A stretch of 13,678 nt of DNA, from the NCBI GenBank assembly GCA_003246505.1, contig QKAI01000029.1, positions 1 through 13,678 on the forward strand, written 5' to 3'. Made by a program: the position numbers and the translations under genes. This DNA is from Spirochaetaceae bacterium. GTDB taxonomy: Bacteria; Spirochaetota; Spirochaetia; DSM-2461. Below, in pieces: positions 6,251 through 13,451 of this stretch (position 1 is the first letter of the stretch; each line of letters begins with the position of its first letter). Below the pieces are notes generated by a model that worked only from the letters and a program-made list of their open reading frames with translations, was not told the DNA's origin and did not search any database.

Positions 6251-6894
6251 CCGATCCCTCCTACGTGGAGCATGTGAACCGCATCGCCAACTCCACTCCC
6301 CTTCTCATCACGGGAAAACTGGACGGGGCCGACTGCTACCAGGTCAATATCGATGAGGGCCAGTCCATGGAGATCCTCCTGGAGTATCTCATAGATCTGG
6401 GCCATGAGGAGATCGCCCTCATGGGGGGGCGGAACGATGTGAAGTCCACCATCGAAAAGAGATACCGCTACCGTCAGCTCCTTCAGAAGCACCACATCGA
6501 AGTGAAGGACGAATATATCGCCGAAAGCGATTCCTACGATACGGAGGGGGGGTACTCCTGCATGAAGGAGTTCCTGGGCCGCCGGATACCCTTGCCCACG
6601 GCCATTATCGCGATAAACGACTTTACCTGCATGGGGATCATGCGCTGTCTGATGGAAGAGGGGTACCGCATCCCCGAGGACGTGTCCCTGGTCAGTTTCG
6701 ACAATACCTACATTGCGGAAACCAGCCTCCCCCAGCTCACCAGCGTGGGCCACGACTACCGCCAATTCGGCGAGACCCTCATAGAGACGGCGATGGGCGC
6801 CATCCGCCATGGGAACCCCCAGAGGATGACCCTGGTGGGTTCGGAGCTGATCGTCCGGGAATCCTCCCGGCGCCGCCCGGGGAGCTCCTCCTAG
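6240..6894 (+). pseudogene. LacI-family regulator lacking its DNA-binding domain
   Basis: From about 6240 the plus strand encodes some 218 residues of a LacI/GalR sugar-binding domain: NIDEGQSMEILLEYLIDLGH, EIALMGG, PTAIIAINDF, YRIPEDVSLVSFDN and the terminal LPQLTSVGHDYRQFGE stretch. LacI proteins have about 335 residues. The helix-turn-helix, hinge and first part of the sugar-binding core (about 110 residues) are absent. The same frame is open back to an ATG at 6031, but that stretch is the antisense of the GH2 remnant, with low-complexity Pro/Gly/Arg composition and no LacI similarity. The remaining frame has no internal stop, so the loss looks recent. A product, if made, could not bind DNA. 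The stop overlaps the stop of the converging permease gene. Confidence 0.75.
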
Positions 6895-8216
6895 CCCAGA
6901 TCCTTCTGAATCCGGAGAAAGCTTTCCCTGTCCAGCCTGTAGAAAAACAGAATACCCATGGAGAGAAGCAGGCAGGCCGCGGGGATGAAGGTGAGGGTGC
7001 TTTTGATGCCTTCCAGGGCCCTGGCGCTCTGCTCCGGCCGGCGGGATACGTATCCGGAAAGCTCAAGGACCAGGGCGGCGATGCCCCCGGCCAGGGCGGT
7101 GGCCAGTTTCTGGCTGAAGCTGAAGAAGGAGTAGATGACCCCTTCGGTGCGCTTTCCCGTTTTCCACTCCCCGTATTCCACCGTATCCGGGAGCATGGCC
7201 CAGCCCAGGGTGGACACCACGGTGATCCCGAAGCTGCCGAAGGCGGCGGAGGCCAGCACGGCGGCCAGGTTCCCCGCGGGAACGAAATGGAATATCACCG
7301 ATCCCGCGATGGCCAGGGCCGCGCCGATATTGTAAGTCCCCCTTTTGTCCCACCTCCGGCAGGCCGCGGGGATGAGCAGATTCGCCCCCCCCATGGCCAG
7401 GACCACCGTCCCCATGAAAAGGGGCAGCAGGGAACTGTTCCCCATGTTGTAGGTCACGAAGTAGATGACCGACGCCTCCCGCACATACTCCGCCGTGGCC
7501 CCGATCAGGAAAGCGGCGGTGAGGACGATGAGGGGGGTGTTCTTTCCCAGCAGGGGGAGCAGCTCCTTCAGGGTATACCGGTCGCGGATCTCCCCTTCCG
7601 GGCGATCGCCCCCCGCGCCGGCGGTGGCATGGAAGCAGATCTGGTAGAGCCCCAGGGCCAGAGCCGCGTAGAGGAGGGTGGTGAGGAGGTAACCCCTTTC
7701 CGGTCGCGAGAAGAGGTTTACCAGGGGCTCGGTGGCCACGGAGACGATGATGACCCCGGCCAGCATGAAGAGCATGCGCACCGAGGAGAGGGAGGTCCTC
7801 TCCTCCGGGTCGGAGGTCAGCTCCGCCGTCATGGAGGCGTAGGCGATGCTGACGACCGTATAGAGCATGCCCCAGAGGACGTAGGTGACGGAGGCGTAGA
7901 GGATCCGTCCGGCCGGGGAGAGGGCGGGGGCGTGGAAGAGGAGGACCGTGACCGCCGCCAGGGGCAGGGAGGCGTAGCGCAGGTAGACCCGGGACTTCCC
8001 GTGCCGCGACCGGGTATGGTCGATGATGACGCCCATCATGGGGTCGTTCACCCCGTCCCAGATGCGGGCGGCGAGAAAGAGGATTCCCGCGGCGATGGGG
8101 GGGATCCCGGCGATGTCCGTGTAAAAGAAAAGCAGGTAGAGCACGGAGAGCTGGAACATCAGATTGTTGGCCAGATCCCCCAGGGCGTAGCCGATTTTAG
8201 TCTTGCCTGTCAGCAT
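6891..8216 (-). CDS. GPH-family (MelB/XynP-like) sugar:cation symporter
   Basis: A 441-residue integral membrane carrier with about twelve hydrophobic segments, the usual size for the glycoside-pentoside-hexuronide:cation symporter family (MFS_2 fold). Family marks include KIGYALGDLANNL at the N terminus, RIWDGVNDPMMG followed by D-x-T-x-S-x-x-G-x-x-R (the TM2-TM3 loop), and EYGEWKTGKRTEG with FSFSQKLATAL near residues 350-375. It most likely brings a beta-glycoside or oligosaccharide into the cell with Na+ or H+ for the GH1 enzyme encoded just upstream. It overlaps that gene by 20 bases, and its GGAGGAGG ribosome site (8223-8230) lies inside that gene, so translation is likely coupled. Its stop overlaps the LacI remnant's stop in the palindrome CTAG. 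The precise sugar is unknown. Confidence 0.93.
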   Translation of the reverse strand: MLTGKTKIGYALGDLANNLMFQLSVLYLLFFYTDIAGIPPIAAGILFLAARIWDGVNDPMMGVIIDHTRSRHGKSRVYLRYASLPLAAVTVLLFHAPALSPAGRILYASVTYVLWGMLYTVVSIAYASMTAELTSDPEERTSLSSVRMLFMLAGVIIVSVATEPLVNLFSRPERGYLLTTLLYAALALGLYQICFHATAGAGGDRPEGEIRDRYTLKELLPLLGKNTPLIVLTAAFLIGATAEYVREASVIYFVTYNMGNSSLLPLFMGTVVLAMGGANLLIPAACRRWDKRGTYNIGAALAIAGSVIFHFVPAGNLAAVLASAAFGSFGITVVSTLGWAMLPDTVEYGEWKTGKRTEGVIYSFFSFSQKLATALAGGIAALVLELSGYVSRRPEQSARALEGIKSTLTFIPAACLLLSMGILFFYRLDRESFLRIQKDLG

Positions 8217-9489
8217 GGATATCCTCCTCCACGAAATGGCTCCGGCAGATGCGGGCGTAGTACCGGGCGCTGGGGCGGATCCTCCGTTCCATGGTAGGGT
8301 AATCGATCTCCACCAGGCCGAATTTGGGGCCGTAGCCGTCGTTCCACTCCAGATTGTCCATCAGGGACCAGTGGTAGTAGCGCATGACCGGTATCCCCCG
8401 GTCCCTGAGATGTTTCAGCTCCCGCAGGTGCTCCCTTATGAAAAGGGCCCGCTTGGCATCGGAGGCGTCGGCCAGGCCGTTTTCCGTGATGTAAAGGGGA
8501 AGGCGGTACTTCTCCCAGCAGGCCGAAGCCACATCGTAGAGCCCCCGGGGATAGATCTCCCAGCCCAGGTCGGTCTTCCTCTCCTCCTCCAGGGACGGGT
8601 CGAAGCGGATGTCCCCGAAGCGGGAGATGATGTGCCGGGAGTAGTAGTTTATGCCGATGAAGTCGCAGAACCGCCCCCGGCCCCGGGGTCGCCCCCATCC
8701 CAGGGGAGGGAGGAGCCTTCCCCTTATCATGCCCTCCAGGAAGATCGTCTCGAAAAGGTAGACCGTGAGGAATTTTCCCAGGAGGGGGATCGGTCTCAGG
8801 CGGGAGGCCTCGAACCGGGCCAGATGGTGGACGATCCCCACCCTTGTCTCCCCGGGGAAGTTATGCTCCTTCCTTATTCTGTGGATCAGGGAGTAGCATC
8901 TCAGGTGGGCCAGAACCAGATTGCGGGAAACACGGAAATAGGACTTCATATCCCCCCTGTGCCCGGGGGGGTACTTCCCGTCCATGTAGGTATCGTTGGC
9001 GAAGACATTGGGCTCGTTGATGACGCACCATTCGCTGACCAGGTCCCCCAGGGAGGACACCGCCTTCCCGCAGAATTCCAGGAAGTCATCCACCGCCTCC
9101 TCTCCCAGCCATCCCCCCCGGTCCTGGAACCACTGGGGGCAGGAGAAGTGGTGCAGGGTCACCAGGGGGAGGATGTTCCTCTCCCTCAGGAGGGATAACT
9201 CCTCCCGGTAGTGGCCGATCCCTTCGGCGGACCAGGTCCCCCGCTCCGGTTCGATGCGGCTCCATTCGACGCTCATCCGGTAGCACCGGTGCCCCATCCG
9301 GGCCATCAGCTCCGTATCCTCCCGGAAGCGGTTCCAGTGGTCCGCCCCGGTCAGGCTGCTCTCGCCGTCTCCCACTTTCCCCTGGAGGGACCAGGCGTAC
9401 CAGTTGACCCCCCTGTCCCCCCCCTCGATCTGGGTGGCGGCGGTGGCGGAACCGAGGAGCAGGTCCCCGGGAAGGTCGAATCCTCTCAT
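8197..9489 (-). CDS. Family 1 glycoside hydrolase (beta-glucosidase/galactosidase type)
   Basis: A 430-residue cytoplasmic retaining beta-glycosidase with a TIM barrel and no signal peptide. Key elements: LLGSATAATQIEGG at the N terminus (Gln20 binds the sugar), His114 in TLHHF, acid/base Glu159 in INEPN, nucleophile Glu336 in YITENG, and WSLMDNLEWNDGY (about 374-386), whose Glu381-Trp382 contact the sugar at the non-reducing end. It is a little short for GH1 (440-480). It would split small beta-glycosides brought in by the permease encoded next. The start ATG overlaps the tetR stop as ATGA, so it is the second gene of a coupled tetR-GH1-GPH operon. Phospho-glycosidase activity is less likely, because no PTS genes are near. 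Glucoside versus galactoside preference cannot be read. Confidence 0.95.
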   Translation of the reverse strand: MRGFDLPGDLLLGSATAATQIEGGDRGVNWYAWSLQGKVGDGESSLTGADHWNRFREDTELMARMGHRCYRMSVEWSRIEPERGTWSAEGIGHYREELSLLRERNILPLVTLHHFSCPQWFQDRGGWLGEEAVDDFLEFCGKAVSSLGDLVSEWCVINEPNVFANDTYMDGKYPPGHRGDMKSYFRVSRNLVLAHLRCYSLIHRIRKEHNFPGETRVGIVHHLARFEASRLRPIPLLGKFLTVYLFETIFLEGMIRGRLLPPLGWGRPRGRGRFCDFIGINYYSRHIISRFGDIRFDPSLEEERKTDLGWEIYPRGLYDVASACWEKYRLPLYITENGLADASDAKRALFIREHLRELKHLRDRGIPVMRYYHWSLMDNLEWNDGYGPKFGLVEIDYPTMERRIRPSARYYARICRSHFVEEDIHADRQD

Positions 9490-10127
9490 AGGGCCTCCTC
9501 TCTCCGGGCGAGGTATTCCAGATAGATGCCTATCTGGCTCTTCACCATATCCATTCCGGATATCCCGAATTCCCTACCGATGAGATCTCCCCTGAGGGCT
9601 ATCCTCTGGGCGGCGCTGAGGAGAAAGGTGGTTACCGTGGGGACGAACACAGAGAGGGGGCAGTCCGTTCGGATGGAGCCGTCGCTCCGGCCGATGAGGA
9701 GTATCCCGCCCAGAAGCTCCTCGGTGACATGGGCGGTCCGGACGAACCGTTCCTCCCGCTCCGGATCGGGCCTGTAGGGATTGGAATCGGCGAAGGCGAA
9801 ATCGAACTCCCCCATGAAGCGGATCATGTTCCGGTGCTCCGTCATGTAGGAACTGAGCCCTTCGAGGAAAAGGCGGAATCTCTCCAGGCCGGTTCCCGAA
9901 AGGCTGTGGAAGAGCTCCCTCTGGAAAGAGTTCATCCCTTCCATCATATTTATGACCGCTTCGTAGATCAGATCTTCCCGCAGGGGGAAATAACGGTAGA
10001 GGGTGCGGCGGTGGCAGCCGGCCTTCAGGGCAATCTCCTCCATGGAGGTCGTCGCAAGACCCTTTTCCAACAGGAGGGCCTCCGCCGCTGTTATAATGCT
10101 TTCCCTGGTCCGGTCCCTTTTATCCAT
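9486..10127 (-). CDS. TetR/AcrR-family transcriptional regulator
   Basis: A 213-residue regulator with the TetR helix-turn-helix at about 10-50: IITAAEALLLEKGLATTSME, then EIALKAGCHRRTLYRYFP, the recognition helix. The remaining residues are the variable ligand-binding and dimerisation domain. An ATG with GGAG five bases upstream marks the start. Its stop overlaps the GH1 start (ATGA), making it the first gene of the sugar operon, and a 29-base palindrome lies directly over its promoter start and ribosome site. It therefore most likely represses its own operon and releases it on a glycoside or sugar signal. A TetR protein controlling a GH1/GPH operon is less common than a LacI protein, and the nearby LacI gene is broken. 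Confidence 0.92.
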   Translation of the reverse strand: MDKRDRTRESIITAAEALLLEKGLATTSMEEIALKAGCHRRTLYRYFPLREDLIYEAVINMMEGMNSFQRELFHSLSGTGLERFRLFLEGLSSYMTEHRNMIRFMGEFDFAFADSNPYRPDPEREERFVRTAHVTEELLGGILLIGRSDGSIRTDCPLSVFVPTVTTFLLSAAQRIALRGDLIGREFGISGMDMVKSQIGIYLEYLARREEAL

Positions 10128-10134
10128 ATCTACT

Positions 10135-10163
10135 CCATAATGTCACAATCTGTGGCATTATGG
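10135..10163. promoter_or_regulatory. 29-bp palindromic operator, probably for the TetR protein
   Basis: CCATAATG (10135-10142) and CATTATGG (10156-10163) are perfect inverted arms, and CACA (10144-10147) and TGTG (10151-10154) form a second matched pair around the centre ATC. Only one mismatched base interrupts each arm. The site covers the expected transcription start and the GGAG of tetR (10133-10136), beginning eight bases from its ATG. This is the classical position for an autoregulating TetR repressor. Confidence 0.8.
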
Positions 10164-10188
10164 TAAACCGGAATGGGGGAAAGGTCAA
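10160..10188 (-). promoter_or_regulatory. Promoter of the tetR-GH1-GPH operon
   Basis: On the minus strand TTGACC (10188-10183) and TACCAT (10165-10160) are 17 bases apart. The -10 box is only 4/6, and the overlapping CATAAT is an alternative at a 20-base spacing. The start point would fall near 10150, in the middle of the palindrome, giving a very short leader. Confidence 0.55.
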
Positions 10189-10220
10189 GGAAAATCCCCC
10201 CCGGGACAGACCGCAGAGCC

Positions 10221-10406
10221 TTAGCGGTTGTCCGGCCCTTCCTCCCCCTTAGGCCCGGAGAGGGTTTTCACCGCATACATGAGATTCCCGTCCCAATCGA
10301 TGAGGAGTGTTCCGCAGAAGAGACAGTTGATCCTGTCCCTGTCGTGAACGGGAAGTTTGATTTCGGTCAGATCGTATAGGGCGCCGCAGGTTATACACTC
10401 TTTCAT
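10221..10406 (-). CDS. Small zinc-ribbon-like protein
   Basis: A 61-residue protein with two CxxC pairs, Cys4/Cys7 (CITC) and Cys28/Cys31 (CLFC), separated by 20 residues. This is the layout of a single zinc-ribbon knuckle. The middle is polar and the C terminus (GPKGEEGPDNR) is probably unstructured. I chose the ATG at 10406, which has AAGG six bases upstream, over a TTG six bases earlier that would touch the ribosome site. It lies 93 bases upstream of tetR on the same strand and 84 bases downstream of the hydrolase gene. Its function is unknown; nucleic-acid or protein binding would be typical. I do not recognise a named family. Confidence 0.72.
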   Translation of the reverse strand: MKECITCGALYDLTEIKLPVHDRDRINCLFCGTLLIDWDGNLMYAVKTLSGPKGEEGPDNR

Positions 10407-10426
10407 TTTCAACCTTGTTTTTACAT

Positions 10427-10439
10427 TTATGTGGCATAA
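10427..10439. promoter_or_regulatory. Short palindrome sharing the TetR operator half-site
   Basis: TTATG (10427-10431) TGG CATAA (10435-10439) lies 21 bases upstream of the zinc-ribbon gene. It contains TGTGGCAT (10430-10437), identical to the right-hand part of the tetR operator (10151-10158) and followed by similar A/T bases. It may be a secondary site for the same regulator. As a single half-site match it could also be chance. Confidence 0.3.
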
Positions 10440-10490
10440 TATAGCCTGAATGTATCAAGGAAACCGGATATTCACATAACTTTCACCGGA

Positions 10491-11330
10491 TTAATGAAAA
10501 ATGAGGGAGAGTCCCGCCCCTACCTCCTTCAGATCAGCCGCTCCGGCCAGGGCTATGCGGGAGGCAAGATCCACGCAGTGACAGGCATGAATTTCGGAAG
10601 GTCGGAGCTTCTTGAAGTAATCCAGGGTTCCGGCCATCTGCTCCCGGGAGGGATTCAGCAGGTGGAATCCCCCGATCACGTCGGCCACCCGCTCTTCCCC
10701 GCAGATTCTCCGGGCGTAATCGATGATGTTGCAGATCCCCGAATGGGAACAGCCCGTGATGATGACCAGGCCCTGCCCGCTCCGGTAGGCCAGGGCCGTA
10801 TCGTCCAGAAGGAAGTCCGGTCTCGCTTCTCCCCCCCTGTGGATCAGCCCGACGGGGGTCCGGTTTTCAAAATCATGGATTCTCTCTATCTCCCCCAGAT
10901 AGACGAGCCTGTCCGACAGCCATACCGGCTCCCGGCGAAGGTCCACGGTGAAATGCTTCTCCACCTGCTCCCGGGACAGGTTCATGCCGATCTCCCCCAG
11001 ATCCCCTTCGGTCCGGGAATCGAATATCAGGGGATGGGCCAGCAGGACGGGACGGCTGTGGGGAAGGGATTCTATTTTCCCTTCCCCGAAGAGGCGCAGC
11101 AGGGGCTCCAGTCCCCAGGTATGGTCCAGGTGGGCATGGGAGAGAACGATCCTGTCCACAAGGCGCAGGTTCTGATCCAGTTTCCGGGCATTGATGAGAA
11201 AAGCGTCGGAATAGCCCAGGTCAAAGAGGATCTTCTGCGGTCCCTCCTCCAGGAGATAGGACACCCCGGGCTCTCCCAGAAAGTACCGGTCCGTGAGGGT
11301 GTTGTTGTCCACGAGTACGGTGAGTTTCAT
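10491..11330 (-). CDS. Metallo-beta-lactamase-fold hydrolase (COG1237 type)
   Basis: A 279-residue cytosolic metal-dependent hydrolase. The MBL signature H-x-H-x-D-H is present as His65-x-His67-x-Asp69-His70 (SHAHLDHTWG). Further ligands are His196 in GCSHSG, His223 in IGGFHLL and probably His251 in ACHC. The N-terminal VLVDNNTL and the GCSHSGICNII block are typical of the group often labelled dihydropterin-type MBL hydrolases; few have a known substrate, and sugar-related activity is not excluded. It begins only two bases after the AraC-type gene ends, with GGGAGG located inside that gene, so the two are cotranscribed and perhaps coupled. It may process a metabolite of the neighbouring sugar pathway; that is inference only. 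Confidence 0.9.
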   Translation of the reverse strand: MKLTVLVDNNTLTDRYFLGEPGVSYLLEEGPQKILFDLGYSDAFLINARKLDQNLRLVDRIVLSHAHLDHTWGLEPLLRLFGEGKIESLPHSRPVLLAHPLIFDSRTEGDLGEIGMNLSREQVEKHFTVDLRREPVWLSDRLVYLGEIERIHDFENRTPVGLIHRGGEARPDFLLDDTALAYRSGQGLVIITGCSHSGICNIIDYARRICGEERVADVIGGFHLLNPSREQMAGTLDYFKKLRPSEIHACHCVDLASRIALAGAADLKEVGAGLSLIFH

Positions 11331-11332
11331 TG

Positions 11333-12313
11333 TTATATTTCCTCCCTGTCGCCTGCGGTCAGATCCCGCAGATCCTCCAGAAGCCGGCCGATCTCCGCGC
11401 CGTCGGAGTAGATGTACTGATTGGTCAGGGGGTGGTCCCGGAGGGGTCGGGACTCGTTCCCCCCTTTCCCCCGGCTCAGGTGCTCCCGGTACTCCCGGGG
11501 GGTGCAGCCGCAGTTGTGCAGGAAGGCCTTGTTCATGTACTTCCTGTCGGAAAAACCCGCCTCCAGGCAGATATCCAGATTGGAAAGGCCGGTGCTGCCC
11601 ATCAGCCTGGCCGCCCTTTCGAAGCGGAGATTGCTCACATACTCCCCGAAGGTGATGTCCAGGGTGTTCCGGAAGAAGTGGGAGAGGTAGGTGGGGGAGA
11701 GATTCTCCCGCTCCGCCAGGCCGGTGAGGGTGATCTTCTCCCCCAGGTTTTCATTGATATAGGCCGTTATACGGGTCAGGCGGGACTGTCTCTCCCGGTT
11801 CCTTAGGGATTCCTCCCGGTCGATCACCTTGTACTCGGTCCCTTCCATCATCCGGGAGAAGAGACGGAGGATGCCCGAGGCCACGGAGAGTTCGAATCCC
11901 GGACCGCCCCGAAAGTAGTCGCGTGTGAGCCGGTAGATCTCCCCGGTCATGCTGTCCCGCCACGCCCTGTCCGTCCCGTCGAATACCCGGGGGGAGGTGA
12001 AGGAGATGTTTTCGAATCCCGGGAAAACCCTTTTGCACAGCCCCGGGGAGATCTGGAGCGAGAGGAGGGGGGAGGGGCCTTCCAGGCGTTTGAGGCTGTG
12101 CGGTTCATGGGAGTTGAAAAAGAGGAGGGATCCCCGGGAAGCCGGGAACTCCACGCCCCGGCTCCTGATCAGGAACTCTCCCCCCATGAGGTAGCAGAAC
12201 TCCATGTCCCCGTGAAGATGGGCCGTTCTGTTGATCAGGTTGACGAAAAAGATGTTGATGTTATCCACCCGGGGGTATTTGACGATTTCAAATTCCTCTC
12301 CCTCCCTGTTCAT
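11333..12313 (-). CDS. AraC-family transcriptional regulator with cupin sensor
   Basis: A 326-residue regulator. The N-terminal half is a cupin-like effector domain, with HLHGDMEFCYLMGG (32-45) and NSHEPHSL (67-74), the usual sugar-binding jelly roll. Residues about 178-280 hold the two AraC helix-turn-helix units: ITLTGLAERENLSPTYLSHF, then FGEYVSNLRFERAARLM, and LDICLEAGFSDRKYMNKAF with the closing CTPREYRE. A 45-residue charged tail (282-326) after the second helix pair is longer than usual. GGAGG lies five bases before the ATG. It is divergent from the sugar isomerase/kinase genes (102-base gap), so it most likely activates them when the substrate sugar is present, and it shares its transcript with the MBL hydrolase. 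Confidence 0.93.
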   Translation of the reverse strand: MNREGEEFEIVKYPRVDNINIFFVNLINRTAHLHGDMEFCYLMGGEFLIRSRGVEFPASRGSLLFFNSHEPHSLKRLEGPSPLLSLQISPGLCKRVFPGFENISFTSPRVFDGTDRAWRDSMTGEIYRLTRDYFRGGPGFELSVASGILRLFSRMMEGTEYKVIDREESLRNRERQSRLTRITAYINENLGEKITLTGLAERENLSPTYLSHFFRNTLDITFGEYVSNLRFERAARLMGSTGLSNLDICLEAGFSDRKYMNKAFLHNCGCTPREYREHLSRGKGGNESRPLRDHPLTNQYIYSDGAEIGRLLEDLRDLTAGDREEI

Positions 12314-12415
12314 TCCGGCCTCCTATGACAAGATTGTCGTTTTTTTATCACAAAATCAACCCACCCGATTCCCGTTCCCCGGTGATAATGGAGAAAAAGC
12401 AGCAGGGAGGATGAT
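12314..12415. promoter_or_regulatory. Divergent control region between araC-type and isomerase genes
   Basis: This 102-base gap must hold both promoters. It contains a perfect 12-base palindrome GACAAGATTGTC (12327-12338), eight bases beyond the ribosome site of the AraC-type gene, and then a T7 run (12340-12346). A GATAAT (12393-12398) could be the -10 box for the isomerase gene, but no good -35 box stands 16-18 bases upstream, as expected for a promoter that needs an activator. The isomerase ribosome site AGGGAGG is at 12404-12410. Confidence 0.45.
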
Positions 12416-13447
12416 ATGTCAGGATTCAAATATTCCGTAGGCCCCTGGAATGTGCACAACGGTGCCGATTCCTACGGTCCGGCCACGAGGGAGGAGATCG
12501 ACTTTGAAACCAAGGTTAAAACCTTTGCGGAGATGGGTTTCAGCGCTATTCAGTTTCACGATGACGACGCGGTACCCAATATAAACGATCTGAATGAAGA
12601 GGAAATCAAGGGGGAAGCCCGAAAGGTGAAGGCCGTCCTGGACAAGTACGGTCTCAAGGCGGAATTCGTCGCCCCCCGCCTGTGGATGGATCCCCGGACC
12701 GCGGAGGGGGGGTACATGTCCACCTCCGCAAAGGACAGGGAGTATGCCCTGTGGCGCTCCTACCGCTCAATCGATATCGCCCGGGAGCTGGGGACGGACA
12801 AGATCGTCCTATGGCTCGCCCGGGAGGGCACCCTCTGCGCCGAGAGCAAAAGCCCGGTCTGGGCGACGAAGAAGCTCGTGGAGGCCCTGGACCTGATGCT
12901 CGCCTATGACGGGGGCATCAAAATCCTTATCGAACCCAAGCCCAACGAGCCCATAGACAGGAGCGTCTGCGGGACTATCGGCCATGTGATGGGCGTATCC
13001 GCCGCCACGGCCGACCCCTCCCGGGTGGGGGGGCTCCTGGAATCGGCCCATGCCATCCTGGCCGGCCTGGATCCGTCCCACGAGATCGGCTTCGCCCTGG
13101 CCATGGGCAAGCTCTGGGGGGTTCATCTTAACGACCAGAACGGCATGAAATTCGACCAGGACAAGACCTTCGGCGTGGAGAACCTGCGCCAGGCCTTCAA
13201 CCAGGTGAAGGTGCTCATGGAGAACAACTACGGTTCGAACGGGGAGTATGTGGGCCTGGACGTGAAGGCCATGAGAACCACCACGGACAGGGACAGCTAC
13301 AAGCATCTGGCCAACAGCCTCAAAATCGCCCGGATGCTGGAGAAAAAGGTGGAGAAGTTCGATTACGCCTTCCAGAGGAGATGCGTGGAAACGCGGGATT
13401 TCGAAGCCCTGGAAATGTATGTGATGGAACTTCTCATGGGAGCTTAG
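12416..13447 (+). CDS. Xylose isomerase-like (class I-type) sugar isomerase
   Basis: A 343-residue TIM-barrel, metal-dependent aldose-ketose isomerase. Alignment by eye to Streptomyces-type xylose isomerase finds His48 and Asp51 (FHDDD, the ring-opening pair), Glu173 and Lys175 (IEPKPNEP), Glu209 and His212 (LESAH), Asp247 and Asp249 (KFDQD) and Asp282 (LDVKA). One metal ligand, the Asp of the usual HIDLN, is His237 here (GVHLN). The protein is also 40-50 residues shorter than class I enzymes, lacking most of the C-terminal arm that embraces a partner subunit. The substrate may therefore differ from xylose. AGGGAGG is five bases before the ATG. A PfkB kinase follows five bases after the stop, giving an isomerase-kinase pair that feeds a ketose phosphate into glycolysis or the pentose pathway. 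Confidence 0.88.
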   Translation: MSGFKYSVGPWNVHNGADSYGPATREEIDFETKVKTFAEMGFSAIQFHDDDAVPNINDLNEEEIKGEARKVKAVLDKYGLKAEFVAPRLWMDPRTAEGGYMSTSAKDREYALWRSYRSIDIARELGTDKIVLWLAREGTLCAESKSPVWATKKLVEALDLMLAYDGGIKILIEPKPNEPIDRSVCGTIGHVMGVSAATADPSRVGGLLESAHAILAGLDPSHEIGFALAMGKLWGVHLNDQNGMKFDQDKTFGVENLRQAFNQVKVLMENNYGSNGEYVGLDVKAMRTTTDRDSYKHLANSLKIARMLEKKVEKFDYAFQRRCVETRDFEALEMYVMELLMGA

Positions 13448-13451
13448 GAGG

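Noticed and set aside
7287..8297. Plus-strand open frame of 336 codons opposite the permease gene
   Set aside because: It is antisense to the GPH permease, with a Gly/Asp/Arg-rich composition and no domain or ribosome site.
8203..9198. Plus-strand open frame of 331 codons opposite the GH1 gene
   Set aside because: It is a shadow of the GH1 gene, which has complete catalytic motifs on the minus strand.
10494..11411. Plus-strand open frame of 305 codons opposite the MBL gene
   Set aside because: It is antisense to a gene with a full metal-binding signature and spans its neighbour's boundary without any start signal.
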